Assembly (NCBI GenBank): GCA_017652345.1
Contig: JAGCBE010000206.1
Span: 1 to 12,756, forward strand
Source: Methanobrevibacter sp.
GTDB taxonomy: Archaea; Methanobacteriota; Methanobacteria; Methanobacteriales; Methanobacteriaceae
Direction: 5' to 3'
Length of the DNA stretch: 12,756 nt
Within the stretch, counting starts at the first letter, position 1. Each line of letters starts with the position of its first letter. Below the pieces are notes generated by a model. It ran no database searches and was not told the origin of the DNA. It saw only the letters and a program-made list of their open reading frames with translations. The translations under genes were made by a program, and so were the position numbers. Of this stretch, positions 1 through 6,615 are shown piece after piece.

Positions 1-73
1 CTTTCCTTTACATAGGTGTCCGAAATCGGTTGTGTGTAAACATTTGTTGACAATGGGTGGGGGAATAGGTTTA
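1..73. repeat. Left inverted terminal repeat (ITR)
   Basis: Bases 1-73 are an exact reverse complement of 12639-12711 with no mismatch, checked base by base. In phages with a protein-primed polymerase, such ITRs are the replication origins where terminal protein and polymerase assemble. The repeat holds two small dyads: CCGA-AA-TCGG at 20-29, and TGTAAAC-ATTT-GTTGACA at 35-52 with one mismatch. It also holds a G-rich patch at 55-63. The left copy begins 45 bases inside the end of the right copy, so the true left terminus is probably missing from this sequence. Confidence 0.95.
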
Positions 74-77
74 TCCT
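47..77 (+). promoter_or_regulatory. Possible promoter at inner edge of left ITR
   Basis: A perfect -35 hexamer TTGACA lies at 47-52 inside the ITR. The best -10 match is TATCCT at 72-77 after a 19-bp spacer, which keeps the conserved T-A-----T positions but is otherwise weak. It would read rightward into the virion genes from 168. Another weak -10-like hexamer, CATAAT, lies at 101-106 without a good -35. The right ITR carries the same TTGACA on the minus strand but no -10 follows it there, which fits the absence of leftward genes. Confidence 0.35.
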
Positions 78-85
78 ACATTTGC
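70..85. repeat. Direct repeat flanking the left ITR
   Basis: TTTATCCTACATTTGC at 70-85 recurs as TTTATCCTACATTTTGC at 12622-12638 in the same orientation, differing by one T. Each copy abuts or overlaps the inner edge of an ITR. The copies are direct and not inverted, so they are separate from the ITR symmetry. The function is unknown. Confidence 0.75.
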
Positions 86-128
86 ATATATAAGTGTGTT
101 CATAATGTAATTACCTATTGCATTTTTA

Positions 129-161
129 TTTCAATTTTGAAATTATTAAATTGAAAGGGGG
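129..161 (+). promoter_or_regulatory. Leader hairpin running into the Shine-Dalgarno of the first gene
   Basis: TTTCAATTT (129-137) pairs with AAATTGAAA (148-156) in a 9-bp, AT-only stem with a 10-base loop. The 3' arm shares its last three bases with the Shine-Dalgarno AAAGGGGG (154-161), which lies 6 bases before the ATG at 168. A shorter alternative, TTTCAA-TT-TTGAAA at 129-142, would free the 3' arm. The stem may modulate translation of the holin-like gene. This is inference, because the stem is weak and could simply reflect base composition. Confidence 0.4.
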
Positions 162-167
162 TAGTGT

Positions 168-413
168 ATGAAACATTTAAATGTATTGGAAGATGTTTTA
201 ATCGCAGGTGGAATTAGTGTTTCTTTACCAATGATTGAAACAATATTAGGTATCATTATTCTTTCTGTTCAAGTTATTCTGATCTTCTACAAGTTAGGGT
301 GCAGAATCTATAAGGCAATTAAGAATAAGAAACCTGAAGAAGTTGAAGATGCATTAAATGATGCAAAGGGTGAATTGGAAAACCTAAAAGGAAAACAAGA
401 TGGAAAAGATTGA
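168..413 (+). CDS. Small single-pass membrane protein, putative holin
   Basis: This 81-residue protein has a short N-terminal region, one strongly hydrophobic segment at about residues 23-44 (ILGIIILSVQVILIFY core), a basic stretch (RIYKAIKNKK, 46-55) and a charged helical tail. A small membrane protein of this shape fits a phage holin, which permeabilises the host membrane at the end of infection, but no family-specific motif is visible. The start is supported by AAAGGGGG 6 bases upstream. It is the first gene after the left ITR and overlaps the portal gene by 14 bases, so it is co-transcribed with the virion genes. It could instead be a membrane protein with another role, such as DNA entry or superinfection exclusion. 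Confidence 0.6.
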   Translation: MKHLNVLEDVLIAGGISVSLPMIETILGIIILSVQVILIFYKLGCRIYKAIKNKKPEEVEDALNDAKGELENLKGKQDGKD

Positions 414-1464
414 TAATCGTTCATTATGGTTATTTGGTTATAAAGGTACAATTTTACAGAACAAACAAATGTTAATTGATTCATATTTTAAATATATGAT
501 GGCAAAAACATTGAAAATGTTTGAATGGAAAAATTTACCTGAAACCATACCTGCACGTGAATTAGAATTGTTATTACAAATTTGTAGATTCGTGATTGTT
601 ACAAAATCACCAACCAAAGATGGTGATAAACTTTTTGTTTTCTATGGTGGTTTAGGTGGTATGCCAAATGAATATTACCAACCAACACAGGCAATTGTTA
701 GTAATCCATATTTAAAATTTACGAGCGTTTTAAATTTAGATGATTACATCAAAAAAGATGGTAATGCAATTGTCGGTTGGAATGATATGATGCATATTGG
801 TTTATTCTCACTTCATAATCGCTATGCATCATTGTTAGCAGAAACCGATTTAACATTGAAATATCAATTAGTAAATATGCGTTTCAATAACATCTTAACT
901 GCAGATGATGATGCCATGAAAGAATCCATCAAAACTATGTATAAAGATGTTGAAGATGGCACAGGATTTGGTATCATTGTAACTAAAAAATTTATGGAAC
1001 AATCTAATGTTGACAAAATTGAATTATGTTCACAAAGTCATCAAATGCAATTGAAAGACACTATTGAAACAAAACAATATTTATTCGGTAGTTGGTATAA
1101 CGAATTGGGTTTAAATGCTAACTTCAATATGAAACGTGAATCTATCAACGAGTCAGAAGCAGATTTGAATGAAGATTCATTGTTACCATTGATTGATGAT
1201 ATGTTAGAACAACGTAAACTTTTGGCAAAACAGATAAATGAAAAGTTTTCTGAATTCTTACCAAATGGTGAAGTAAGTGTTGATGTATCATCTTCATGGA
1301 AGAAATTACGCAAAGAAATTGAATTGCGTGAAGAACAACAAGAATCAGAAATTGAACAAACAAATGATCCTGCACCTGAAGAAGTTAAAGAAGAAACACC
1401 AAAATCTGAAGAAAATGTTTCAGAAGAAAAGAAAGATGAAAATGAACAAAATGAAGATAAGTGA
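400..1464 (+). CDS. Portal (head-tail connector, upper collar) protein, phi29 gp10-like
   Basis: This 354-residue protein would form the dodecameric ring at the special vertex, through which DNA is packaged and ejected. Its best signature is FEWKNLPETI at residues 41-50, which matches FEWENLPPTI of the phi29 connector gp10. The later gp10-like patches YYQPT (92-96) and WNDMM (127-131) follow in the same order. A polar, charged segment around 255-280 (NESEADLNEDSLL) resembles the corresponding gp10 region. Phi29 gp10 is about 309 residues. The extra length here is an acidic, low-complexity tail from about residue 312 to the end, nearly half Glu/Asp. The start overlaps the preceding gene by 14 bases, with AAAAGGAAAA as ribosome binding site. 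The end overlaps the lower-collar gene. Confidence 0.9.
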   Translation: MEKIDNRSLWLFGYKGTILQNKQMLIDSYFKYMMAKTLKMFEWKNLPETIPARELELLLQICRFVIVTKSPTKDGDKLFVFYGGLGGMPNEYYQPTQAIVSNPYLKFTSVLNLDDYIKKDGNAIVGWNDMMHIGLFSLHNRYASLLAETDLTLKYQLVNMRFNNILTADDDAMKESIKTMYKDVEDGTGFGIIVTKKFMEQSNVDKIELCSQSHQMQLKDTIETKQYLFGSWYNELGLNANFNMKRESINESEADLNEDSLLPLIDDMLEQRKLLAKQINEKFSEFLPNGEVSVDVSSSWKKLRKEIELREEQQESEIEQTNDPAPEEVKEETPKSEENVSEEKKDENEQNEDK

Positions 1465-2131
1465 TTTATACCCAATTAACATGATATTGGATTCAACAAC
1501 ACCAAAGATTTTTGATTATCTTTCAACTGATGAAACGTTGCAAGACTTTATTACTGCAGAAAACATTGATACATTGAATAACGATTACTATTTATCACAT
1601 TCAAATGATAAATATGTATCACCATTCGTGGAAAAGTTATTCAATGATGGTAAAACATCAGGTGAAATTTCTTCGTTAGTTGCACAAATCTGTGCAAATA
1701 GATTCGGTGTTAAATGGAAAAAGTTATATGATGCCTTAATGACAGAATATAACCCATTAGAAAACTATTCTATGGAAGAAACACGTACACCTAATTTAAC
1801 AACTGAAGATACTGAAGATACAAAATCCGATATTAAAACTGAACGTACTACAAGTGCAGATAGTAAATATAAAGGATTTAACGCAAGTGCACCTGTAACG
1901 ATTACAAAAACAGATGGCACAGAAAATTCAGAAACTTCAGGTGCTAAACTTGACAATGTTGCACATAAAGTTTCTTCACATACAGGTACTGAAACGTTAA
2001 CACGTGCAGGAAACATTGGTGTAACTACTTCACAACAGATGTTAGAATCTGAATTCAAAGTTAGGCAATACGATTTCTATAAACAGATTTACAATGATAT
2101 AGATTCGGTATTGTGTTTGTCCATCTATTGA
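1442..2131 (+). CDS. Lower collar (tail tube/adaptor) protein, phi29 gp11-like
   Basis: This protein of about 229 residues follows the portal gene, as gp11 follows gp10 in phi29, and would link the portal ring to the tail knob. It has a globular N-terminal half, a Ser/Thr-rich low-complexity middle (KTERTTSADSKYKG onward), then GNIGVTTSQQM and a C-terminal end DIDSVLCLSIY. That pattern is what I recall for lower collar proteins of phi29-like phages. The start is uncertain: ATGs at 1436, 1442 and 1451 are in frame, preceded only by a purine-rich GAAAAGAAAG. The reading frame stays open upstream to 1277, but that stretch is the acidic-tail coding region of the portal gene read in another frame and is Lys-rich nonsense. 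Translation is probably coupled to the portal gene, which ends at 1464. Confidence 0.78.
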   Translation: MNKMKISDLYPINMILDSTTPKIFDYLSTDETLQDFITAENIDTLNNDYYLSHSNDKYVSPFVEKLFNDGKTSGEISSLVAQICANRFGVKWKKLYDALMTEYNPLENYSMEETRTPNLTTEDTEDTKSDIKTERTTSADSKYKGFNASAPVTITKTDGTENSETSGAKLDNVAHKVSSHTGTETLTRAGNIGVTTSQQMLESEFKVRQYDFYKQIYNDIDSVLCLSIY

Positions 2132-2150
2132 TGGAAGAAAGGAACATTCT

Positions 2151-3056
2151 ATGAAAAGAAAAATGTTAGCAGGTCTTGTACTTCTTAATTTATGTGTTAT
2201 TTCACTTGATGTTACTGCAGGTGAAGTAAGTATTTCAAATCAAGAAGTATTAGATCAATTAGTGGATTTACGCAATTTCATTGATGAAAAACGTGATTTC
2301 ACTAAACAATCTGCAAAGGGTTTAAAACCTGTTGCAGTTCAATATAGATCAAGTGCATTAAAAGTTGATGGTATTGTTTATTGCAATTTATCATTTAACA
2401 CAGATGCGTTGCACTTATCTATCGCAGGATATAGTGTTCAAGCAGATGGAACACCATTATCTTTAATTATCAACGTTGTCTATGAATGGACAGAATACGT
2501 TGGTTATACAATTAAATCTGCAAAAATCAATGCAACTAAATCATTTGCAGTTGATGGTGCATCATTTGGTGATGATGTTACCATTGATGGTGATTTAGAT
2601 GTTGATGGTGATATTTCAGGTGATTCATTTGATGGTGATACTCAACTTGAAAAAATCAAAGATATAAATAATAATGCACGTTTTATTGAATGGGATTTAA
2701 CACCAACTGAACAAACAGGTGTTGAATATTCGTTTGCAAAGGCATCATTAAGTGGAACACATTTAATGATTGTTATTGCAGGAACAATTGCCAATGCAAC
2801 TGCATTAAGTTCATTTGTTATGATAAATGAATCTTTACCATCATGGGTTATGGAAAAAATTGTGCCTGTTTCAAGTGCAGGTCGTATTGATTCAAAATCT
2901 TTTTATGCTTTTGGTGATGATAATAGTGTTCAATCTATCAATTCTGTATTTGATAAAGTTGATAATAAATTAAAAATTATTACTACTATCACTGCAACTG
3001 CAAATCGTGGTTTTAGAATTCAATATGATTTACTTATTGATAACCCACAAGAATAA
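2151..3056 (+). CDS. Fibre-like / receptor-binding candidate with a signal-peptide-like N terminus
   Basis: This 301-residue protein sits between collar and capsid genes. The ribosome binding site AGAAAGGA lies 8 bases before the ATG. Residues 1-24 look like a signal peptide: MKRK, a hydrophobic core, and VTA-GE as a plausible cleavage site after residue 23. A helical, coiled-coil-like stretch follows (about 26-55, SNQEVLDQLVDLRNFIDEK), then a beta-rich region. Next is an Asp/Gly repeat at 145-163 (IDGDLDVDGDISGDSFDGD), similar to repeats in phage fibres and baseplate spikes. A beta-rich C-terminal domain (about 175-297) ends in RGFRIQYDLLID, resembling a receptor-binding head. A head or tail fibre is the best guess from position and composition. 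I do not recognise a named family, and an exported phage protein is an alternative. Confidence 0.55.
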   Translation: MKRKMLAGLVLLNLCVISLDVTAGEVSISNQEVLDQLVDLRNFIDEKRDFTKQSAKGLKPVAVQYRSSALKVDGIVYCNLSFNTDALHLSIAGYSVQADGTPLSLIINVVYEWTEYVGYTIKSAKINATKSFAVDGASFGDDVTIDGDLDVDGDISGDSFDGDTQLEKIKDINNNARFIEWDLTPTEQTGVEYSFAKASLSGTHLMIVIAGTIANATALSSFVMINESLPSWVMEKIVPVSSAGRIDSKSFYAFGDDNSVQSINSVFDKVDNKLKIITTITATANRGFRIQYDLLIDNPQE

Positions 3057-3075
3057 AAGAAAGGAAATTTAAACT
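3057..3075 (+). promoter_or_regulatory. Strong ribosome binding module of the capsid gene
   Basis: AAGAAAGGAAATTTAAAC precedes the capsid ATG and is nearly identical to the module before the tail knob gene at 4297-4314 (AAGAAAGGAAATTCAAAC). The shared A/T-rich spacer as well as the AAGGA core is conserved. This suggests a duplicated or selected high-efficiency initiation signal for two virion proteins. Confidence 0.6.
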
Positions 3076-4236
3076 ATGAAAATTACACAAGTTTATGAAA
3101 TCGTGAATGATGCTACAAAACAAGTTTTAGGTGAAGAAAGCATTGTTCAAGAAGATTTATCCAATGTTGTTAGCATTGGTGAATCCGTAGCCAACATGAA
3201 TTTATATGATAAATATGTTGGTGCTTTAGTCAATAGAATTGCTAAATCTATTTTTAGCATTCGTGCGTATAGTGGTCGTGCCCCAAAAGTCTTAATGGAT
3301 AGTTGGGAATTCGGCAGTATCGTTCAAAAAGTTCACATGCAATTACCTGATGCAGAAGAAAATGAAAGTTGGGAATTAGAAGATGGTGAAACATACAATC
3401 AAGATCAATTCTACAAACCAAATGTTTCTGTTAAATTATGGAATCACAAAACAACTTTTGAAATCCCATTATCAGTTGCAGAAGAACAATTAAAACAATC
3501 CTTTACAGGTGCAGAAGAAATGGCAAGATTTATTGCCATGATCTATCAAGCAGTTGAAAATTCTTTAACACTTAAATTTGATGCACTTATTATGAGAACA
3601 ATTAACAATTTCATTGGTGCTACAATTTATGATGATAATGATGCAGGTGGTACACGTAGAGTTAAATTATTAACTGAATACAACACCATTCATGGTTTAA
3701 CAGGTACAGATGCCTTAACACAAGCCAAAGCATTATACGATAAAGAATTCTTACGTTATTGTGCTTATAGAATCAAACAAGTTGCATCACGTATGGCAAA
3801 CTATTCAACGTTATTCAATATCGGTGGTACACAAAAACATACACCACGTGATATGTTGCACATTGTCATGCTTGACTATCTTGATGCAGGTGTTAGTGCG
3901 TTCTTACAATCTGATACTTTCCATGATGAATTAGTCAAGTTACCTGATGCCGATATCGTTTCTTGTTGGCAAGGTACAGGTACAGGTTTTGCACTTGCAG
4001 ATGCATCAAAAATCAATGTTCAAGTTTTAGATAAGACAGGCACAAAACGTTCTGTTGAACAAGCATACATTGTTGCATGTTTATTTGATCGTGATGCGTT
4101 GGGTGTTACTGCTTTAAATAAACGTGTTAGATCCCACGTTAATGATAAGGCAGAGTTCTACAACTATTGGTACAAAGAAGATGCAGGTTACTTCAATGAC
4201 TACAATGAAAACTTTGTTGTTTTCCAAGTTGCCTAA
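3076..4236 (+). CDS. Major capsid protein, phi29/picovirus type (HK97 fold expected)
   Basis: This 386-residue protein would be the shell subunit. Its size, the strong ribosome binding site, the position before a terminator, and placement between collar/fibre and tail knob genes all fit. An acidic extended region around 92-112 (DAEENESWELEDGETYNQDQ) is followed by beta segments. A long amphipathic helix at about 130-173 (IPLSVAEEQLKQ, then AMIYQAVENSLTLKF) resembles the spine helix of HK97-fold capsid proteins. Phi29 gp8 is longer (448 residues) because of a C-terminal Ig-like domain. No such domain is evident here, and the protein ends just after a Tyr/Asn-rich tail. No scaffold gene is seen next to it, although phi29 gp7 precedes gp8. 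The family call is strong from context; the fold is inferred. Confidence 0.82.
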   Translation: MKITQVYEIVNDATKQVLGEESIVQEDLSNVVSIGESVANMNLYDKYVGALVNRIAKSIFSIRAYSGRAPKVLMDSWEFGSIVQKVHMQLPDAEENESWELEDGETYNQDQFYKPNVSVKLWNHKTTFEIPLSVAEEQLKQSFTGAEEMARFIAMIYQAVENSLTLKFDALIMRTINNFIGATIYDDNDAGGTRRVKLLTEYNTIHGLTGTDALTQAKALYDKEFLRYCAYRIKQVASRMANYSTLFNIGGTQKHTPRDMLHIVMLDYLDAGVSAFLQSDTFHDELVKLPDADIVSCWQGTGTGFALADASKINVQVLDKTGTKRSVEQAYIVACLFDRDALGVTALNKRVRSHVNDKAEFYNYWYKEDAGYFNDYNENFVVFQVA

Positions 4237-4256
4237 TCAAGTACAATCAATATAAA
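4229..4256 (+). promoter_or_regulatory. Weak candidate promoter before the tail knob gene
   Basis: TTGCCT (4229-4234) and TATAAA (4251-4256) are separated by 16 bp and read toward the tail knob gene. The expected start point falls within the terminator stem at about 4262, and the -35 match is only 4 of 6. It may be chance in AT-rich DNA. If it is real, it would re-initiate transcription past the capsid terminator. Confidence 0.2.
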
Positions 4257-4260
4257 ATTA

Positions 4261-4295
4261 GGGTGGTAGGGGGTAAACTTCTACCACCTTATTTT
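4261..4295 (+). terminator. Rho-independent terminator after the capsid gene
   Basis: GGTGGTAG (4262-4269) pairs with CTACCACC (4281-4288), extendable by wobble at both ends, with an 11-base loop, and is followed by TTATTTTT (4289-4296). It lies between the capsid and tail knob genes with no strong promoter after it. It probably works as a partial terminator that keeps knob mRNA below capsid mRNA. Confidence 0.8.
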
Positions 4296-4296
4296 T

Positions 4297-4314
4297 AAGA
4301 AAGGAAATTCAAAC
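4297..4314 (+). promoter_or_regulatory. Strong ribosome binding module of the tail knob gene
   Basis: AAGAAAGGAAATTCAAAC ends immediately before the ATG at 4315 and copies the capsid gene module at 3057-3074 with one difference. Its first base is shared with the T-tract end of the preceding terminator. Confidence 0.6.
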
Positions 4315-6225
4315 ATGATCTTTAGAATTAAATTAAATCTATTAGAAATAAAGAATCATACATTTACAGAAAATATTGATTTGGTATTTGATAATACACA
4401 AAATTTTGAATATTGTGCAGAATCTGATGCAGAACACATAACAAAATTACATCTTTATTGCACACTTAATTCTGTATTATTAAATGTTTATTTAGATTAT
4501 GGTGAACAACCATCATTTAATTTTGATGGAAGTGATATTGAACAATTTTCAACTAATGATGAATTTGTTATTTTTGATACAACTATTGATGATTCAGATA
4601 TTGCAACTTTATATCAATTTTATGAAATGGGAATAGTTGATTTTGTATTAGATGCACAAACATTATTGTTTGTTTATAAACAAAATTCTGATAATGAACA
4701 TTTAAATAAGGATTTAACATTTGTAAACATCATTAGTGGTAATTTCAATCATTCAATTGGTGTTAAAAACATCAATGTTGATATTCAGGATTTTGAATTG
4801 AATTTCAATTATGTTTTCATGCCAAATTTGAACAGATATTATTACGTTGATTCAGTTGAAATCATTTCTGCAGATATATCACGTTTACATCTAAAAGAAG
4901 ATGTTTTAATGACATGGAAAAATCTGATTATGCAACAAAAAGGATTAATTACACGTTGGCAAAAAGGTAATTTATTTCAATCATCAAGAAATATTGTTGA
5001 TAATAGGTTACCATTAGAATCAACAAAATCTGTTGAATTTATTACACCAACTGCAACATCTACAGGTTCTAAAGTTAATATTACACTTGATACTAATATT
5101 GTTGATGGAACAAAAAGATATTTCATGTTGTCTTGTTATGCAGAAAGACAAAAAACTTCATTGGATAGTGTTACACCACCACAATCAGATTTACCAACTA
5201 TTAAACCAACACGTTCATCATTTACATCATTATTCTTTTTAACACAAAATGAATATTTTGCATTGATGAAAGGATTGATTGAATTATCTAATTTATTAGA
5301 TTATGTTAATGCAATTATAATGTTACCTTTTGATCCAACAAATGTTTTTAATGTTCAATATAATCCTATAAATGATCCTGTATATGTTCAAATTGGTTTA
5401 CCTGAATCTAAAAGAATGTCAGTTAATGGTAGTTTTTACCCAATTTCAACATCAGGTATTGTTTGGGCAACAACAGGATATTCATTAAAAGGAACATCAC
5501 CATATTTAGTTGTTGCAGATTTCACATTACCTGAAATTAGTGATGTTTGGTATAATAGAGAACCATATTGCACGTATGAAATTTTTATCCCATTTGTTTC
5601 ATGGATAAAAATCCCAATTCAAGATTTAGCAGGAAAAAGATTGTTAGTTTACTACACCATTGATTTTACTACAGGTGGTGGAACGGCATATCTTTATAAT
5701 TACACAGATGGTAAAGTTCTTTATTCTTCATCTTGCCAACTTGGTATTAAATTAGACGTTCTTTCAACAAACGCATTGGAATTAGCACGTGAAAGACAAG
5801 CAGTTCAATTAAATACAATTATGGGTTTATTGGGTGCAGGACTTACAACTGCGTTTGGTGCATATTCATCAAATCCTACTGCAGTTGCAGGTGGTGTATT
5901 AGGTGCAGGTAAAGTATTAGCATCAGGAATTACAAAAACCATCATGCAAATTGAACATGGTTCTGTTACTTATGGTTCAGGTGATGGTGCAATTCATTCA
6001 AATATCAATGTCATGATCCGTAAAACTTATAATAAACGTATAAACATTGATTCAAACACATACGCAACTACACAGGGTTATCCAATCAATGAATATGATG
6101 ATTTTAATAATTATGATGGGTATGTTGAAATTGGTGATTTACACTTTGAACCAAAGAATGAAAATATCTATCAAGATGAAATTACAGAAATTGTTTCATT
6201 ATTGAAAAATGGTGTAATATTCTGA
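4315..6225 (+). CDS. Tail knob protein, phi29 gp9-like (distal tail, membrane-penetrating)
   Basis: This 636-residue protein is close to phi29 gp9 (about 599 residues), which forms the hexameric tip of the short tail and helps DNA cross the membrane. Family-like features are the beta-rich N-terminal part with NLNRYYYVDSVE, then DVLMTWKN at 196-203 followed by LITRWQKGN. A Gly/Ala-rich hydrophobic stretch lies at about 502-541 (MGLLGAGLTTAFGAYSS, then AVAGGVLGAGKVLASGI). In gp9, comparable hydrophobic loops plug the tail tube and form a membrane pore. The C-terminal part (YATTQGYPINEYDDF, then SLLKNGVIF at the end) also fits the gp9 pattern. The gene has its own strong ribosome binding site after a terminator and is followed by a strong terminator. 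No peptidoglycan hydrolase domain is visible in it. Confidence 0.85.
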   Translation: MIFRIKLNLLEIKNHTFTENIDLVFDNTQNFEYCAESDAEHITKLHLYCTLNSVLLNVYLDYGEQPSFNFDGSDIEQFSTNDEFVIFDTTIDDSDIATLYQFYEMGIVDFVLDAQTLLFVYKQNSDNEHLNKDLTFVNIISGNFNHSIGVKNINVDIQDFELNFNYVFMPNLNRYYYVDSVEIISADISRLHLKEDVLMTWKNLIMQQKGLITRWQKGNLFQSSRNIVDNRLPLESTKSVEFITPTATSTGSKVNITLDTNIVDGTKRYFMLSCYAERQKTSLDSVTPPQSDLPTIKPTRSSFTSLFFLTQNEYFALMKGLIELSNLLDYVNAIIMLPFDPTNVFNVQYNPINDPVYVQIGLPESKRMSVNGSFYPISTSGIVWATTGYSLKGTSPYLVVADFTLPEISDVWYNREPYCTYEIFIPFVSWIKIPIQDLAGKRLLVYYTIDFTTGGGTAYLYNYTDGKVLYSSSCQLGIKLDVLSTNALELARERQAVQLNTIMGLLGAGLTTAFGAYSSNPTAVAGGVLGAGKVLASGITKTIMQIEHGSVTYGSGDGAIHSNINVMIRKTYNKRINIDSNTYATTQGYPINEYDDFNNYDGYVEIGDLHFEPKNENIYQDEITEIVSLLKNGVIF

Positions 6226-6274
6226 TACAATGATAGTGCGTTAACTTGTGAATAACGTATTCTTCTTGAATAGG

Positions 6275-6311
6275 GTACATCAGGTTGTTGGGTTTACCTG
6301 ATGTACTTTTT
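6275..6311 (+). terminator. Strong rho-independent terminator closing the virion block
   Basis: GTACATCAGGT (6275-6285) pairs perfectly with ACCTGATGTAC (6296-6306), an 11-bp stem with a 10-base loop, followed directly by TTTTT (6307-6311). It separates the structural genes from the promoter at 6337 and should insulate the early operon from late read-through. Confidence 0.92.
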
Positions 6312-6336
6312 ATTTGCAAATTTTTTCAAAGGGGTG

Positions 6337-6365
6337 TTGACAGGGTATTTCAAATATGCTAAATT
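6337..6365 (+). promoter_or_regulatory. Strong sigma-70/sigma-A-type promoter of the early/replication operon
   Basis: A perfect -35 TTGACA (6337-6342) is followed after exactly 17 bp by TAAATT (6360-6365). TG at 6357-6358 makes an extended -10 (TGC-TAAATT). The start point should be near 6372. A second -10-like TATAAT at 6365-6370 is too far from the -35 (22 bp). This is the best promoter in the window. It lies between a strong terminator and the small-gene cluster, so it should drive 6401 onward and, by read-through, the replication genes. ATTTGCAAAT at 6312-6321 is a perfect 10-bp palindrome upstream and could be an operator. Confidence 0.85.
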
Positions 6366-6400
6366 ATAATTGCCAAAAGGCAGAAAGAAGAAAAACCCAA

Positions 6401-6613
6401 ATGAAAACTTACAAACCAATTAAAAGAAGATATTATGATTCAATGAATGATCTTAATTTAAAATTAGGTACTTTTATCGCACGTGGACAATGGGCAGATG
6501 GACATCTTGCTTATTCACGTTTAGATGAAAACGGAAACGTTGTTGATGATGAAGAATGTTCATATATTCAACTTCGTAGTGTTAACGGATATTTATATAT
6601 GCAAAGGATTTAA
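6401..6613 (+). CDS. Hypothetical protein, first gene of the early operon
   Basis: This 70-residue protein has a basic N terminus (MKTYKPIKRRYY), a central FIARGQWADGHLAYSRL and a beta-like C-terminal part ending YLYMQRI. I recognise no family. An in-frame ATG at 6356 would add 15 residues. It lies within the -10 region of the promoter, upstream of the expected transcript start, so the ATG at 6401 is preferred. The upstream purine stretch AGAAAGAAGAAA is a weak ribosome binding site. First position behind a strong early promoter suggests a host-takeover or regulatory role, which is inference only. Confidence 0.6.
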   Translation: MKTYKPIKRRYYDSMNDLNLKLGTFIARGQWADGHLAYSRLDENGNVVDDEECSYIQLRSVNGYLYMQRI

Positions 6614-6615
6614 TT

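Noticed and set aside
1277..1441. Upstream extension of the lower collar gene to an ATG at 1277
   Set aside because: The added sequence is Lys/Met/Asn-rich, reads the portal acidic tail in another frame and lacks a Shine-Dalgarno; starts at 1442 or 1451 fit better.
1041..1475. Open minus-strand frame of 144 codons opposite the portal tail
   Set aside because: Ser/Phe-rich product is the mirror of Glu/Lys-rich and Asn-rich codons in the portal gene; no ribosome binding site, and no other gene is on the minus strand.
1765..2058. Minus-strand frame of 97 codons opposite the lower collar gene
   Set aside because: Val/Ser-rich mirror of the Thr/Asp-rich collar region; no initiation signal and no context.
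2586..2639. Tandem repeat GATGGTGAT in the fibre-like gene as a DNA element
   Set aside because: Three spaced copies are explained by the Asp/Gly protein repeat at residues 145-163 and not by a separate DNA function.
5033..5242. Plus-strand 69-codon frame inside the tail knob gene
   Set aside because: Leu/His/Gln-rich shadow of the knob gene with no ribosome binding site.
6356..6400. ATG at 6356 as start of the first early gene
   Set aside because: It overlaps the extended -10 and lies upstream of the expected transcription start near 6372.
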